A DNA stretch of 64,000 nt. It comes from Rhynochetos jubatus (lineage: Eukaryota; Chordata; Aves; Eurypygiformes; Rhynochetidae). How positions within the stretch are numbered: position 1 is the stretch's first letter; each line of letters opens with the position of its first letter. The notes below the pieces were generated by a model. The model had not been told where the DNA came from. It made no database searches and saw only the letters and a program-made list of their open reading frames with translations. The stretch lies in NCBI GenBank assembly GCA_027574665.1, contig CM050649.1, positions 61,470,150 through 61,534,149 of the forward strand, given 5' to 3'. Positions 1 to 10,937 of the stretch are shown piece after piece. The translations under genes were made by a program, and so were the position numbers.

Positions 1-1948
1 TCTGTAATAGAATAGCACATCTGTTTTCTTTTAGTTCCTTGTTTTGATCTATATTGTCTGTATATTGGAAATACTGGAATGATACCTAATATCTGGTCAT
101 GCAAATTCTTCACTATTGATGCCATCATTGCTTGTCTTCAAGTTAGAAGATCCTACACACATGTTCAGAAGTTGTGTCACTTCCCTTTCCTTTCTTTAAA
201 AGAGGTATTGGACTGCCATCTTTCTTCCCTGAAACATTTAGAAAGTCTTTCTGTAAAAAGAGAAGATTATAATGAGTTCTTTTTTCCCAGTACTTATCAA
301 AGTGTGACTCATTTCTTCTTAGGTTTCTGTAGTTACTACAACTACCTAGATTTTCTACATTACAGTTTGAGAACTATGTTTCTAGGAATTTTTCCAAATT
401 CTCTTATTATTAATAGTACAGATTTGCAGACAGGATTTTCTTTTGCTTGTAGCCAAAACATAAACTGTCATTTTGTTAACCAGGGTGCTTCTTATTCCAA
501 TAACCAGCTTTAGGTGTTTCTGAAAGCTGGTGAATGGAAGGAGAGGAAATTAATTAACTTAGAGACATATGAGAAACAAGCAACAAATAGTGAAGTCTGA
601 GGTTTTGGTTTGGAGTACCTAAGTATAGGCATTAATCAAATATTGTTCATCAAGTAAAACATAATATTTGATTGTTCTATCAGAGGAATGTAAACTGCTC
701 TGTTTTCTGGGTTGCAGATGCCTGTATGCTGAGCATGAGAATACAGTTCTAAAGACAAACTCTTCAAGTTTAACAAAGAAACATTCTAACATTTCTGGGA
801 TGTCTTAAACTTGATCAAGATAGTATGTTATACCAAAAATAGCTGAGAGTAAGCTAAGGATATCCCCTTTCTTGGGAGTGGAGGACTCAGACATTTGTTT
901 AGAATAAATTTTACCTAAATTAAACACATTTTTTTCCTAAAAAAGGGTTTAGAGAACCCAAACTCAGAAATGGGAGAAGCTATAGAAGGAAAATGTAAGA
1001 CAAGAAAAGGTAATTTTAGTTTATGAGATTTTTTTTTTCCATATTAAGTTCTGCACCTTATCTAACCTGTGAGACAGGCACTAAGTTTCCCTACCTCTGC
1101 TCAGGACTGACTGAGAGAATACTGAAAACTGTATTTCACACATTATTAAAAGATGGATAACCCTTGTGCAGCAGAAGGTAGTGATGAGAACATTACCTAT
1201 TCGCTCCTTCCCTGCATAGGAATTTGCTTTTTTTTTTTTTCCTTTACTCTTTGTTTGTAAAACTTACCATCTTTCAAAACTGGTTGCAATGCTTCACATA
1301 CTAACATTGCAGTTTTAAATAATATTCTTCCTTTTCCCAATCCTCTGAGATAAGCTTTTTTGATACGTAGACAAACTTGAGTGTTCTTTTTCCTTGAAAC
1401 CCACAATAATAAAACTTTATAAAACTATAAGAATGTCAAGGAATATAATAGACCCATTTCATTATTATTGCTATTAGGTCGTGCAAAGATTAAAAAAAAA
1501 TGAAGAAACAGCTTGTGAAATTGGGAATAAGGTCCTTAGACTGATCTTCATCTGCATTTTTGTTCATCACAATACTGTTTCTGAAAACACCATCTATTCC
1601 AGTTATTCCCATTTGAAATTGTTGGCTTTTCTTGACCATAATATCTGACGATGAACAACAATACCATGAAAACTAAACTGCTCTCTAAGGTGAGATAAGA
1701 TTGTCCCAGTACTGTAACACAGAGACATAAACTCACTCAAAAGAATTTCATTAGAAATGCCAGTTTTGCAAATATAAACCTTGGCTAAAACATAAAATGA
1801 CATTTCCTCATTAAAAGAATAGTTTTAGTTTAGATAGACTAAGTAGTTTTAATTAATAAACATAATATCTGAAGACATTCAAATGAGGATTCTACTGCAA
1901 TAATGATGAAAGTAACATTCAATCTTCTGGCTTGACAATGCTACTCAT
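1..1948. other. Unique AT-rich sequence, no gene recognised
   Basis: No repeat family or exon is recognised here. Two T tracts occur at 1029-1038 and 1228-1240. The 144-codon open frame at 79-513 on plus is the longest frame outside CR1 on that strand, but it is rich in Phe, Ser and Leu from a T-rich strand and shows no domain. Confidence 0.6.
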
Positions 1949-1989
1949 TGTCATGGTTTTTATCACAACCAGCCGCTCTACCACTCCGT

Positions 1990-2017
1990 CCCCCCCAACC
2001 CACCCCCAACCCCTCCC
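1990..2017 (-). other. G-quadruplex motif in LTR tail
   Basis: The plus strand reads C7-AA-C3-A-C5-AA-C4-T-C3. The minus strand therefore has five G runs of 3 to 7 separated by loops of 1 to 2 bases, which satisfies the usual quadruplex pattern. It lies near the 3' end of the minus-strand LTR. Confidence 0.75.
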
Positions 2018-2555
2018 AGTGAGGAAGGGCCAGAGGAACCAACCGAGGAAAAGCCCATAGGAGTTGAGATAAGAACTATTTAATTATATAAATGAAACTT
2101 AGGGAGTTACTAACAATGCTAGTGCTAATGAGTAATTTAAGGAACAGAGGAAAAAGGTAGAACAAATGATACAGGATCTCACCCTGAGGAGGGAAAAGGA
2201 AAAGAAAACCCACCCGAAGGGAGCAAACCCCCCGCGAAACCGCCCGGGGGCCAAGAGCAGGGAGAGTAAGAGAGAAAACAAAACTTTCAAACCCTGACTC
2301 CTAGACCAATCTGCCCGGCAAGACGCTGGCTCTGCCCGGAACACCAACCACTCACCACGAGGTCCCCACACAAAAAAAAACCCCAGTCCCCTTGGCTGGA
2401 AGCCCCCTCAGACCCTTCCCCTTCCCAGGGTCGTACCCAACCATAAGCCTTTTCCACCCATATCCCCACACCCCCTCCCCGCTGGTCCTGCAGTGCCCCG
2501 GGCCCCGGGCTGGCACCATCTATCCAGCTTGATGTGTTATGGGGTGAAGCAAAAC

Positions 2556-2597
2556 ATAGACTGACTGGTGCAAAAATATAGACTAACTGGTGCAAAG
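2556..2597 (-). repeat. 22-bp tandem duplication in the 5' end of the LTR
   Basis: Two copies of a unit containing ATAGACTGACTGGTGCAAA sit head to tail at 2556-2577 and 2578-2597. They differ mainly by a G/A change. On minus this lies in the first 55 bases of the LTR, the U3 region where repeated regulatory units are common. Confidence 0.8.
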
Positions 2598-3081
2598 CCA
2601 AGACACGCATACTCAGAATAGCAACTGAGTAATTAGAAGTTTGGTTCTGATGGTTTCTGACAATTTCTGCACAGAATGAAGAAAAAGGAAGACTGGATCG
2701 ATGTTGTGCAAGACCTAATATAACAAGATTTTGGATAAATGTTTAACTTCATCTAATTTATGGATTGTTTATTTAACTGAGAGGGTACCAAGTTTCAGTT
2801 TCAAATTCATGTGAAATGGGGAAAGTAGTTAGCATATTCACAAAATTTAAACCCTCCTTCTGATGTGAAAACACAGTATCTTCTCTTTGATCCAACTGTT
2901 TAGTAAACTTTTGAATGAGAGCTTCAGTGTATGTTAACTCTCTCAAACTGAGATTCCAGAGAGCAACTGAAATAATCTCTTAAGGAAACATCTTAGAATT
3001 TTCTGGAAGTTCATCCCTACCTTGCTCACTTTGCTGATATTTTATCCCATTTTCTTTCACCCAATCTCTGTATTTTCAGAC

Positions 3082-3100
3082 AAAAAAAAAAAAAAAAAAA
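3082..3100 (+). repeat. A19 homopolymer
   Basis: This is an uninterrupted run of 19 A. No poly(A)-tailed retrocopy is recognisable upstream, so it is treated as simple sequence. Confidence 0.9.
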
Positions 3101-6100
3101 CAACTTTGTGGAGGTGGCTGAAAACTCTGCACAGCATCCTCCTGCCATATCTGAATTAAAACATCTGATACAGTCTTCATGCCTTATTTATTCACACAGT
3201 TTCTCATCACCTGGCTGAACAAAAGGATTCTGGTGACATGAACAATTTAATGTTTAAGGACAAAGAAGCTGTACCACTGTGTTAGTAATTAAGAAATAAA
3301 AACTAGCCTTAACAAAAATTCACTGTCAGCAATCCATTGTCCCAAGAAGCAACACAAATTCTTTATTCTTGACTTTGTTGTTACTATTGAATATTGAAAG
3401 AAACTCTCTTAGTTTTCCCACTACAGAACTATAAAGGTAAGTAGCTGTGTGTCACTCCTTCTTTATAGCCAAATGACTGAAGCAGCAAAATCAATACTAG
3501 GATTGCAAAAGTTTATGTACATACCTTCCCTGAAAGGAAGTAAGATTAACTAGTGTAACCAATTTTCTGCATACTTGAACAATCACAGAAAGAAGATAAA
3601 AAAATGAGGAAGAGCCTTTTCTACCTCCCATCCAGCTGTTTTTCACTGTCTTACAAACAGTCTACTGTATGTCACTATAGCATTACATTCTTCTTGGGTC
3701 CAGAAGATAAATGAATGCCTTAGAAATGTGAAGAGGAGACATATACAGAAAGCAGGGAAAGAAGTAAGGAAACAATGGAGAAATGTTGGAAAAGAAGAAG
3801 AAGAAAGTGAAAGGTAAACTTGGCAATCAGAAGTAAAACCAGAAATCACATCACACCAGTAGCTAAGGAGGCTTGCAGCAGCATAACCGTGCTGAGATAT
3901 TCTCAGCTTCAATATTTTAGGTTAGCAAGCACAAGTTTGTCAGGAATCTTGTAAGATGACGTGCTTTCAGATGTGTGTTATTGTTTATATCTTAATAGAA
4001 CTAAAAAGAAAGCATGCGAAACATCCTCAGTTTCTTTCTTTTCTAGGCAAACTAGAATTTGTATTTTCCCCTGGACAGAAGGCAGTACTTTGTAAGGCTA
4101 TCAGAACATTTTGCAAAGACCCCAATGACCCTGCCACAGTCATTTCTTCAAAATCCCTAAATCAAAGCCTGAATCTAGATTTATAGAAGGTAGGTAATAT
4201 AGAATACAATTGTGCTCCTACTGTGACAATGAGAAAAATGTTGCCCATTAGACTAAATCTTTAATCTCTCTATCACTGAAGGTATTTTTCTCCATAATTC
4301 AATTACAGGTTTTTAAGTGAAATAATGTTCAGATTCAGCAAGAAGTCAAATGTCCTTTTTGCTTCCCTACATCCATCTACTATTTGCTCTTAAATGTAAC
4401 TGCTTACATCTTTTGTGCATTGGATATTGTAACTTGTTTACTACACTATTCACTGTTGCTCAAAATACATTAAGTAATCTTTATGTGAACAAATTAATAA
4501 TTTATGAACAATATATTTAAACTGAGTATAGAAATCTCCATAATGGAAGGGATGTCTATGTCTTCCTATTTGTGGGAAAATGCTGTTTTCTGATCAAATG
4601 CAATGTGTTTAAGAGCAGACACAGGGGTTTTTATTACAATTGGTTTTGACTTCAAATGCATATTGCTGTAAACCACAGAAAATATTTTCTGTTAAGAATT
4701 TGTTTTCAGTTGCTCTTCAGTGCCAGACAAGTGTTTTATCCTTTTTCTTTTTTGTTGCCTCAGATTCATCTGCCTGATCAGGAAGATCTGAAAATGGGTA
4801 CTGAAAGATGGCTGACATCCTTCTGTAGCAATATGGAAAGTGGAGAAAAATTTTCTGTATTACTCTAGGCATTTTCTGCAAGCACACTCTTCTAAGAGCA
4901 TCCTGGTTCCCAAGAAGTTCATCAGTTATGAATAATGTGTCAGCCACCACCACTTTATGGGATCAAACATGAAGAGAAAGCTCCAAAGGACTTTATCACA
5001 GCCATATGGGAGCATCTGGTGGAACTTCTCCCATATTACCATCTCAGTAACTGCTTTGGTACCAGCAGGATGAACAGACAAAAGAAGATCACAAAGAACT
5101 TCCTTTAGAGAGCATTTGTGACTGGAAGATGAATGGACTTCCAGTAGCTTAAGCTGACTTACCAGAAATATTTTCCCACCCACCCTCCAAGTCTGCTGTA
5201 ACAGGAGCTGTGCAACATATGCCTCAGAGACCCATGGCTGGCAGCAAGAATCTGTCACTGCATTGGAGCCAGTATGTCATCCGAGTCCTGGCTTCACTGG
5301 TCCTCCAAGGGTTTGCCATCCTTTCACTTTCAGGAGATGTCCATTCAGCCTTTGTTCTCCACTCACGAAGCCCTGTAACAGTGCTGCACAGCTGGGAGCT
5401 TTGTGATGGGTGTGGAAGGCTGTTGGAGGGAGGCTTGCCAGGCCCCTCTGCAGCACCTGCGCTTGACCTGCCTGCAGCTTCCTTTTACCTGGTTTATCTG
5501 TGACAGCCAATGCTCTAGTTGACAAGGTCCTCTACCTTATATATTTTAATTAAAAAAAAAAATCTTTTAATGATACCACTATGGTTTTATGACTAACATA
5601 ATCATGTAGGACAGAGAAATCCAGGCCTCATTCAATAATACAGGCCCAGAAAAGGAGAGGCACAGTGTTCAGGGAAGAGGAGTATGGACATGAGATCTTA
5701 AGACATAAGGCACTAGCTTGTACCCACAGCTATACACTATTTACTAATCATCAAGGGGGGTTTGTTTGGGGTCTTTTTAGGGTTTTGGGTTGTTTTTTTT
5801 TTAAAAGAAGACCCAGAAGAGGACAAAAACAGTTGTCAGGGTAACACAGAACAAACAAATATTATCCAGCATAGTTAAGACACTACATATATTACACTGT
5901 GATATAGCCTGGAGCTATAGACCAATAAAGGAATAGAGAGGTGTAAGAGCATGTTAAGAAACATAAACGTGACACTAGTAGAAGCTAGAGGGATAAAGAA
6001 GAAAACAGCAACCACAAGACCCATCATATTTCTGACAACAAAGTACTCCAGAGGCTTCTTACCTACAGTGTTGCCCTTTCCAGCAGTCTGAAGCTTCCAA

Positions 6101-6798
6101 CAACCAGCTATTGAAACATGCTATCTTTTCATAATTACTATTATGTTTTATTTTTGTCTGTGTGGCTGTCACTATTCCCATTTTAATGTAACCAATATAG
6201 TCATCCTATTAAAAGTATCATGTCCCAGTTTAATTAATTCTACCTAACCTATACCGCATAAGTCAGAGGTTTGTCACTCAGTTGGGGTTATATATCTGAG
6301 TATCTTGGCAAGGTAGGGATGAAGTCATGAAATAAACAAATACCAAGAGTTCAAGTCCCTAGAGGTGATTTTTCTTCATACAAAATTATTTTCCTTCAAT
6401 TTTGTGAAAATTTCTATGCATTCACAAAAAACAGAAAACATATTTCACTTTGGTTTTAAAGACGGGGACATTAACTGAAGTGTATCCTGATTTCAAACAC
6501 TTTTATAAATCAAAGCGAGAGAAGAGAAATTTCATAATATATGGTGCAGAGAGATTCAGTAGAAGTAACTTTCTTTTTACATTTGCATGTGCACAATCTT
6601 CTCTCACATAAATTTCTCTTCATTTAAAGGCAAAATTTATGATAGCTTACCGCACCAAACTTTTTGGAGTTGATATCCTATTTAAGTAGAAATAACCATC
6701 TTTCTCCCTTGATGTTTTTTAGTTCACATTATCCAGTTTCGTAAAACATGGCATTGCTTAATATACAGAAGTCAGTTGTGTATTTGGTTTTTCTGTGG

Positions 6799-6815
6799 TT
6801 TTTTTTTTTTTTTTT
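6799..6815 (+). repeat. T17 homopolymer
   Basis: This is a run of 17 T preceded by a T/G-rich stretch. No element is attached to it. Confidence 0.9.
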
Positions 6816-8107
6816 AAGTGTAGCAACACCTTCATTTTGATTTGAAGTTAAACTTAGATTCTCAGTGTAAACTTCTTAGTGTACACTTAGAAAATTCTAG
6901 GTGTAAACTTAGATTCTCATAGATGTGATTTGGTAACAGGCAAAATTTTTCTTTGCAAATAGAAACAGCTGCCCAGTACTTGCAACAGAGTAGCTGGATA
7001 TACAAGATACAGTTTAGCAAAGCTACAGCAAGAGCTCCTGTACTCCCAAGACAAATGGCACTTTTGAGTTCTGCAAATACTACTACAAATAGCCTTATTG
7101 AAAAGTCACAGGAGAGAACTGTCATATACATTTTTCACTTTATGATGAATAAAGCCATCTCATTTTATTCTCCTCAAAAGTCAGAGAGTGTGTATGTTTT
7201 TCTTTTTCACTTAGAAATATCAGTTCTATCTAGACAGACACTAGTGTCATGAGAAACAAAAGAAAATAGAAGAAAAATAACAGTTCAAGAAAAGGAAAAA
7301 AAAAAAAAAGTCTACCTACTTGAAATTCTTCTGCTTGTGGTTTTGTTGTTGACTGTTTAATGTCAGTGTGTGGCATGCTGTGCTCACAGTAAAGTGCTCC
7401 AGATTGACAAGGAAATACTATAGCATGGTTGAAGGGAAAAACAGAATTCCTCATTGTTCTATAGGTTAACACATGTTGTCAGGAGGAGATGGAAAAAGAA
7501 AGAAAAATACAGTCTTTAAAAATCTTTTCAAAGTTAATTAAAAGAAAATTTCAATGAAGTAAAAATGATTCATAATTTCCATTGCAAGTGCCACCAAAAT
7601 GACAGAATTCCAAATGTTTTCTCTCTTTTAAATTTTATTTTAAGAAATGCCTTCATTCATATGCTACCCCAAGAGAAAAAGATGTTATTTTATTCTAAAT
7701 TATGTTCAGAATCTTTGAATGCAAAAGAACCCTTTTGTGTAGAGTATCTAAAAGTAGCTCACTTTTACTCAATTTCTAATTTACAAAAAAAATGTATTTA
7801 ATTTATCTAAAAGACTTAAAAATGGAAGAGTTTGAAGACAGAAAGAAATAAAATGAAAATAAGATGACAAAATCTGGAGAAAGCTGAAATTTTTATAGCA
7901 TCCTGATCTCACACAATTAAATTCAATGAGAATTGGCTGCCAGATTAAGAAAAGAATGAAAGGAGTTGGCCTAAAGTTTCCAAAGAAGGAAATCAATGTT
8001 TTCAGTTTACAATTGAGTACATTTTTAATATTATAGAGTTAAGAAGTCAGAGCTAAACAGGTTATAAATTAATATTTAGTTAGGTATATACAATCTATTC
8101 TGACCAA

Positions 8108-8124
8108 TTTTTTTTTTTTTTTTT
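8108..8124 (+). repeat. T17 homopolymer
   Basis: This is an uninterrupted run of 17 T in unique sequence. Confidence 0.9.
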
Positions 8125-10459
8125 AATCCTCATATACTGACAGAACTGTTGAGCTCACATACTCCTGGTATTCATGTGTATATGTTTTCCTGCGTTGTAC
8201 TGTGGTAAAGAGTGAAAAGTCTAACAAAGCAATATATTAATCTGCTAGCACTGGTGGTCCAAGGGAACAAAACCAACCACCCCCTACCAGTTACCTCCAC
8301 TGTAAAGGAAAGCATGTTAAAAAACAAAGCATGAAAGTCTGTTAAGATACATTATAATCATGTAATCTGTTATTGTGTACAAAACAAAAACCTACACTAA
8401 ATCTGAAATAACCCTCAGCATATGTCAAGAGCAAATATCATGAAATTACTAAAATTGTATGCAGCAGGAGACATACACTGTAAGAGATTGGCACTTACTT
8501 CCTGAATGCAGGCACTCACCCTCAACCTTGGCCTTATCCTTCCAGATTTGCTGCGCACTACAAGAAATTTTATTACCTGAGTAAGTGTCAGAGTGTAACC
8601 TTCAATTAAAGGTAGATCTTTAAATCAGGATCCCACAAAAACCAGATATATCAAAAGGTAAAAAGGAAATAAAATTTTATTTTTATCTCTTATTTTTGAA
8701 TGACTTACATAGTGTTATGGAATCTGACTCATAGGTTTTTAAACCTCTATCTCAGCAATATATCATGGGATGTTTGTAAAATTTTCTATTAATACCAGAA
8801 AATATTTGAAAAATCCAAAACACTTAGCAAGATGCATTCAAAACATAGAAATTATCAAATTGATATGCTATAAATTTTCCCATTTTGTAACTATTTTAAT
8901 TACAGCATCACGTAATTTTTTTCCCTACACATTTATTTTTATCACCCATTTTCTTCACTAAATAGTGTTCCTGTATTGAGTTATTATTTGGTTTTTGTAC
9001 CATACTAAAGTGTGGCTCCTAAATGTTCTGTATTATTCACATTCATCTTTGAAAAGGAAGTAATGAAATTCCTTTCAAGCCTTTTAGTAGTACTTCCACC
9101 CTAACACTGAAAGATTTCTCAGGCCTCAGCTTTACAATGTACCTACCAAATTACATGGAAATGAGGTTATTTCATTTTATACAGGGGGAAAACCCCTGAA
9201 AACACTATAGCTGGAATCAAATCAGAAGTATTTACAAATATCTAAAATTAAGTACTTAAACATGCTATAGCATCTTATATGATCAAAGCTCAGATGCACT
9301 TACCTCAGAAACAGCTGTAGGTGGTTAACGTTCCTGCAAAACAGACACTGACATCTTAAATTAGATATCAGGAAAATGAAGGGCATGTAATTAGCAACCA
9401 CCTGTTTGGTTCTAGCAACACCTATTTCTTAGGAAAAGAAGTAATAAGGTGGTCTCTAGACCAATATCCTTACTGATTAGGTGACCTTTGACAAGCTGCT
9501 TTACATGCTTCTGTTTCATCATCTCTTTTTGTAAAACAGGTGAAGTGTTTTGGCTGAAATTTTTGGAGAGAAAAAAAAAAAACCAAAAAAACAAAAAACA
9601 ACCAACCACAAGAAAGGACTCTACAGTTGATAGTGTAGTACTTCTAGTTTTGCCCAAACTCATACATCATCAGCCAGGTGTATGTGTGACTTTGATGTAT
9701 AAGTAAGGATAACAGTGTAAACCTTCAAGTAAACATACAGAAATATCTTTTAAGTCAGTCCTGAACTTCAAACTCTTGAGGAAATGCTTAGGTAAATACC
9801 CCATGTTTGTATCTGTTTGCATGGTTTGGTTTGAGTTTTTTGGTTTGTTTGGCTGGTTGGTTTTTTTTAAATTATTTTTATTAATACTATAACGTGAAGA
9901 TCTAAGCTGCTCTACAGTAGAGTTTTATCAGCCAAAGGGATAGTCAAGAGAACTTCTAGAATTAATACTAATAAAAGGGAGAAGTTTATGATAAGAATTC
10001 TTGGGTGAATACTGTAATATGTATCCAGGGCACTGTAAAGGGAAATGGTTGGCTCTGCTTGTACTCTGTCTGTATTGTTTTAATATCAGGTTTCTTTGGG
10101 GAATGAGAAAAACAATTTTTTCAGCCTTACATAAAACTTGGCTTCTGAGTGGTTTAGTTCTGAAGCATTACCACATGCTGCAGCTTCTATTTAGGGGATA
10201 GGGCTCTTGTAGATATGAAAGCCTTTTGTATTCAGAGTTTATCTTGTCTTCAGAATTAGAAGTGGGAAGGAGTTTTCTTCCCATGTGCCCCAAGCAACAG
10301 ATTAGGTACTCCCTTGAAGCAGGGGTGTTATCTAATGTCTAGGATTTCTGGGAAGAGCATCTCACAAGTATCCTGCTATTGCAGTATCCCAGGGTTCTGA
10401 CGGTGTCATGCCTCTGTCACACTGCAGGTGCAGCTGATGGAGGTAGCCAACACACTCAG

Positions 10460-10937
10460 AAAGGGCCACAGAGATAACCAAGGGACGGGAGTGTTTGACA
10501 TAACAGGAGAGGCTGGGAGACCTGGGACTGTGCAGCCTGGAAAAGAGAAACCTTAAGGGGACACTTATCAGTGTGTATAAATAACTGATGGGGTTGGGGG
10601 TGTGGTGAGGAAGACTTGAGTCAGACTTTGCTCTGTGGTACCCACTGAGAGAAAAAGAAACAATGGATGCTAACTGGAAACAGAACGAAAAGCATCTGAA
10701 TGTAAAGGGGGTTGGGGGGTGTGTGTGGGGGGGTACTTTTGTTTTTCACAGTGAGGGTCATCAAACACTGAAGCAGATATGGCAGAGAACTGTAGAGTCT
10801 CCATCCTGGAAGATATTCAAAGCCAACTTTGACATAGCTATTTTTCAACCTGCTCTAGTTGACCCTAGTTTGAACAGGTGTCCGTCTACATGATCTCCAG
10901 AGGTGCCTTCCAGCCTCAGTCATTTGGTGATCCTGTG
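10460..10937 (+). mobile_element. CR1 LINE, 5'-truncated and diverged
   Basis: The segment follows the CR1 3' region in order. It has a region matching the ORF2 C-terminus (GGGCCACAGAGATAACCAAG, then GACCTGGGACTGTGCAGCC), the TATAAATAACTGA stretch, an AATGGATGCTAACTGGAAAC block, and the end signature GATCTCCAGAGGTGCCTTCC with a decayed octamer tail (TTTGGTGATCCTGTG). Reading frames are broken throughout and no open ORF2 remains. About 900 bases or more of the ORF2 part are missing relative to better copies in the window. A G/GT-rich tract lies inside at 10707-10733. The 3' signature groups it with the copies ending at 29488 and 31799. Divergence suggests an older insertion than those at 50362 or 57333. 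Confidence 0.88.
10707..10733 (+). repeat. G-rich / GT tract within CR1
   Basis: The tract reads G5-TT-G6-TGTGTGT-G7. It interrupts the CR1 copy where related copies have ordinary sequence, so it probably expanded after insertion. It can form a G-quadruplex if the longer runs are split. Confidence 0.7.

Larger units (their letters stand above)
1949..2609 (-). mobile_element. Solo LTR of an avian endogenous retrovirus, minus orientation
   Basis: The block is clearly GC-richer than its surroundings and, read on minus, begins TGCGTGTCTTGG and ends CCATGACA, giving the TG...CA ends of an LTR. Its minus-strand 3' part carries an ATTAAA-like polyadenylation region followed by TTATCTCAACTCC and a G-rich tail, the same order seen in the LTRs ending at 44154 and 21350. 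The hexamer TACTCA lies at 1942-1947, one base before the element, and again at 2610-2615 immediately after it, which I read as a target-site duplication with one extra T. No gag, pol or env remnant flanks it, so it is a solo LTR left by recombination. A 22-bp tandem repeat and a minus-strand quadruplex motif lie inside. Six-base duplications are typical of ERVK-like elements, but the family is not certain. Confidence 0.8.
2610..10459. other. Unique AT-rich sequence with simple tracts
   Basis: No transposon or exon is recognised. Homopolymers lie at 3082-3100, 6799-6815 and 8108-8124. A-rich (9573-9605) and TG-rich (9822-9868) low-complexity stretches are present. A 16-bp direct repeat recurs at 6849 and 6904. 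The only part that stands out in composition is about 4740-5520, which is GC-richer and poor in stop codons. Confidence 0.55.

Noticed and set aside
4020..4100. Possible small exon: TTTTCTAG acceptor-like word before 4050 and TTTGTAAGG donor-like word near 4090
   Set aside because: Both sites are short and common by chance, the exon would be about 45 bases, and there is no supporting protein similarity.
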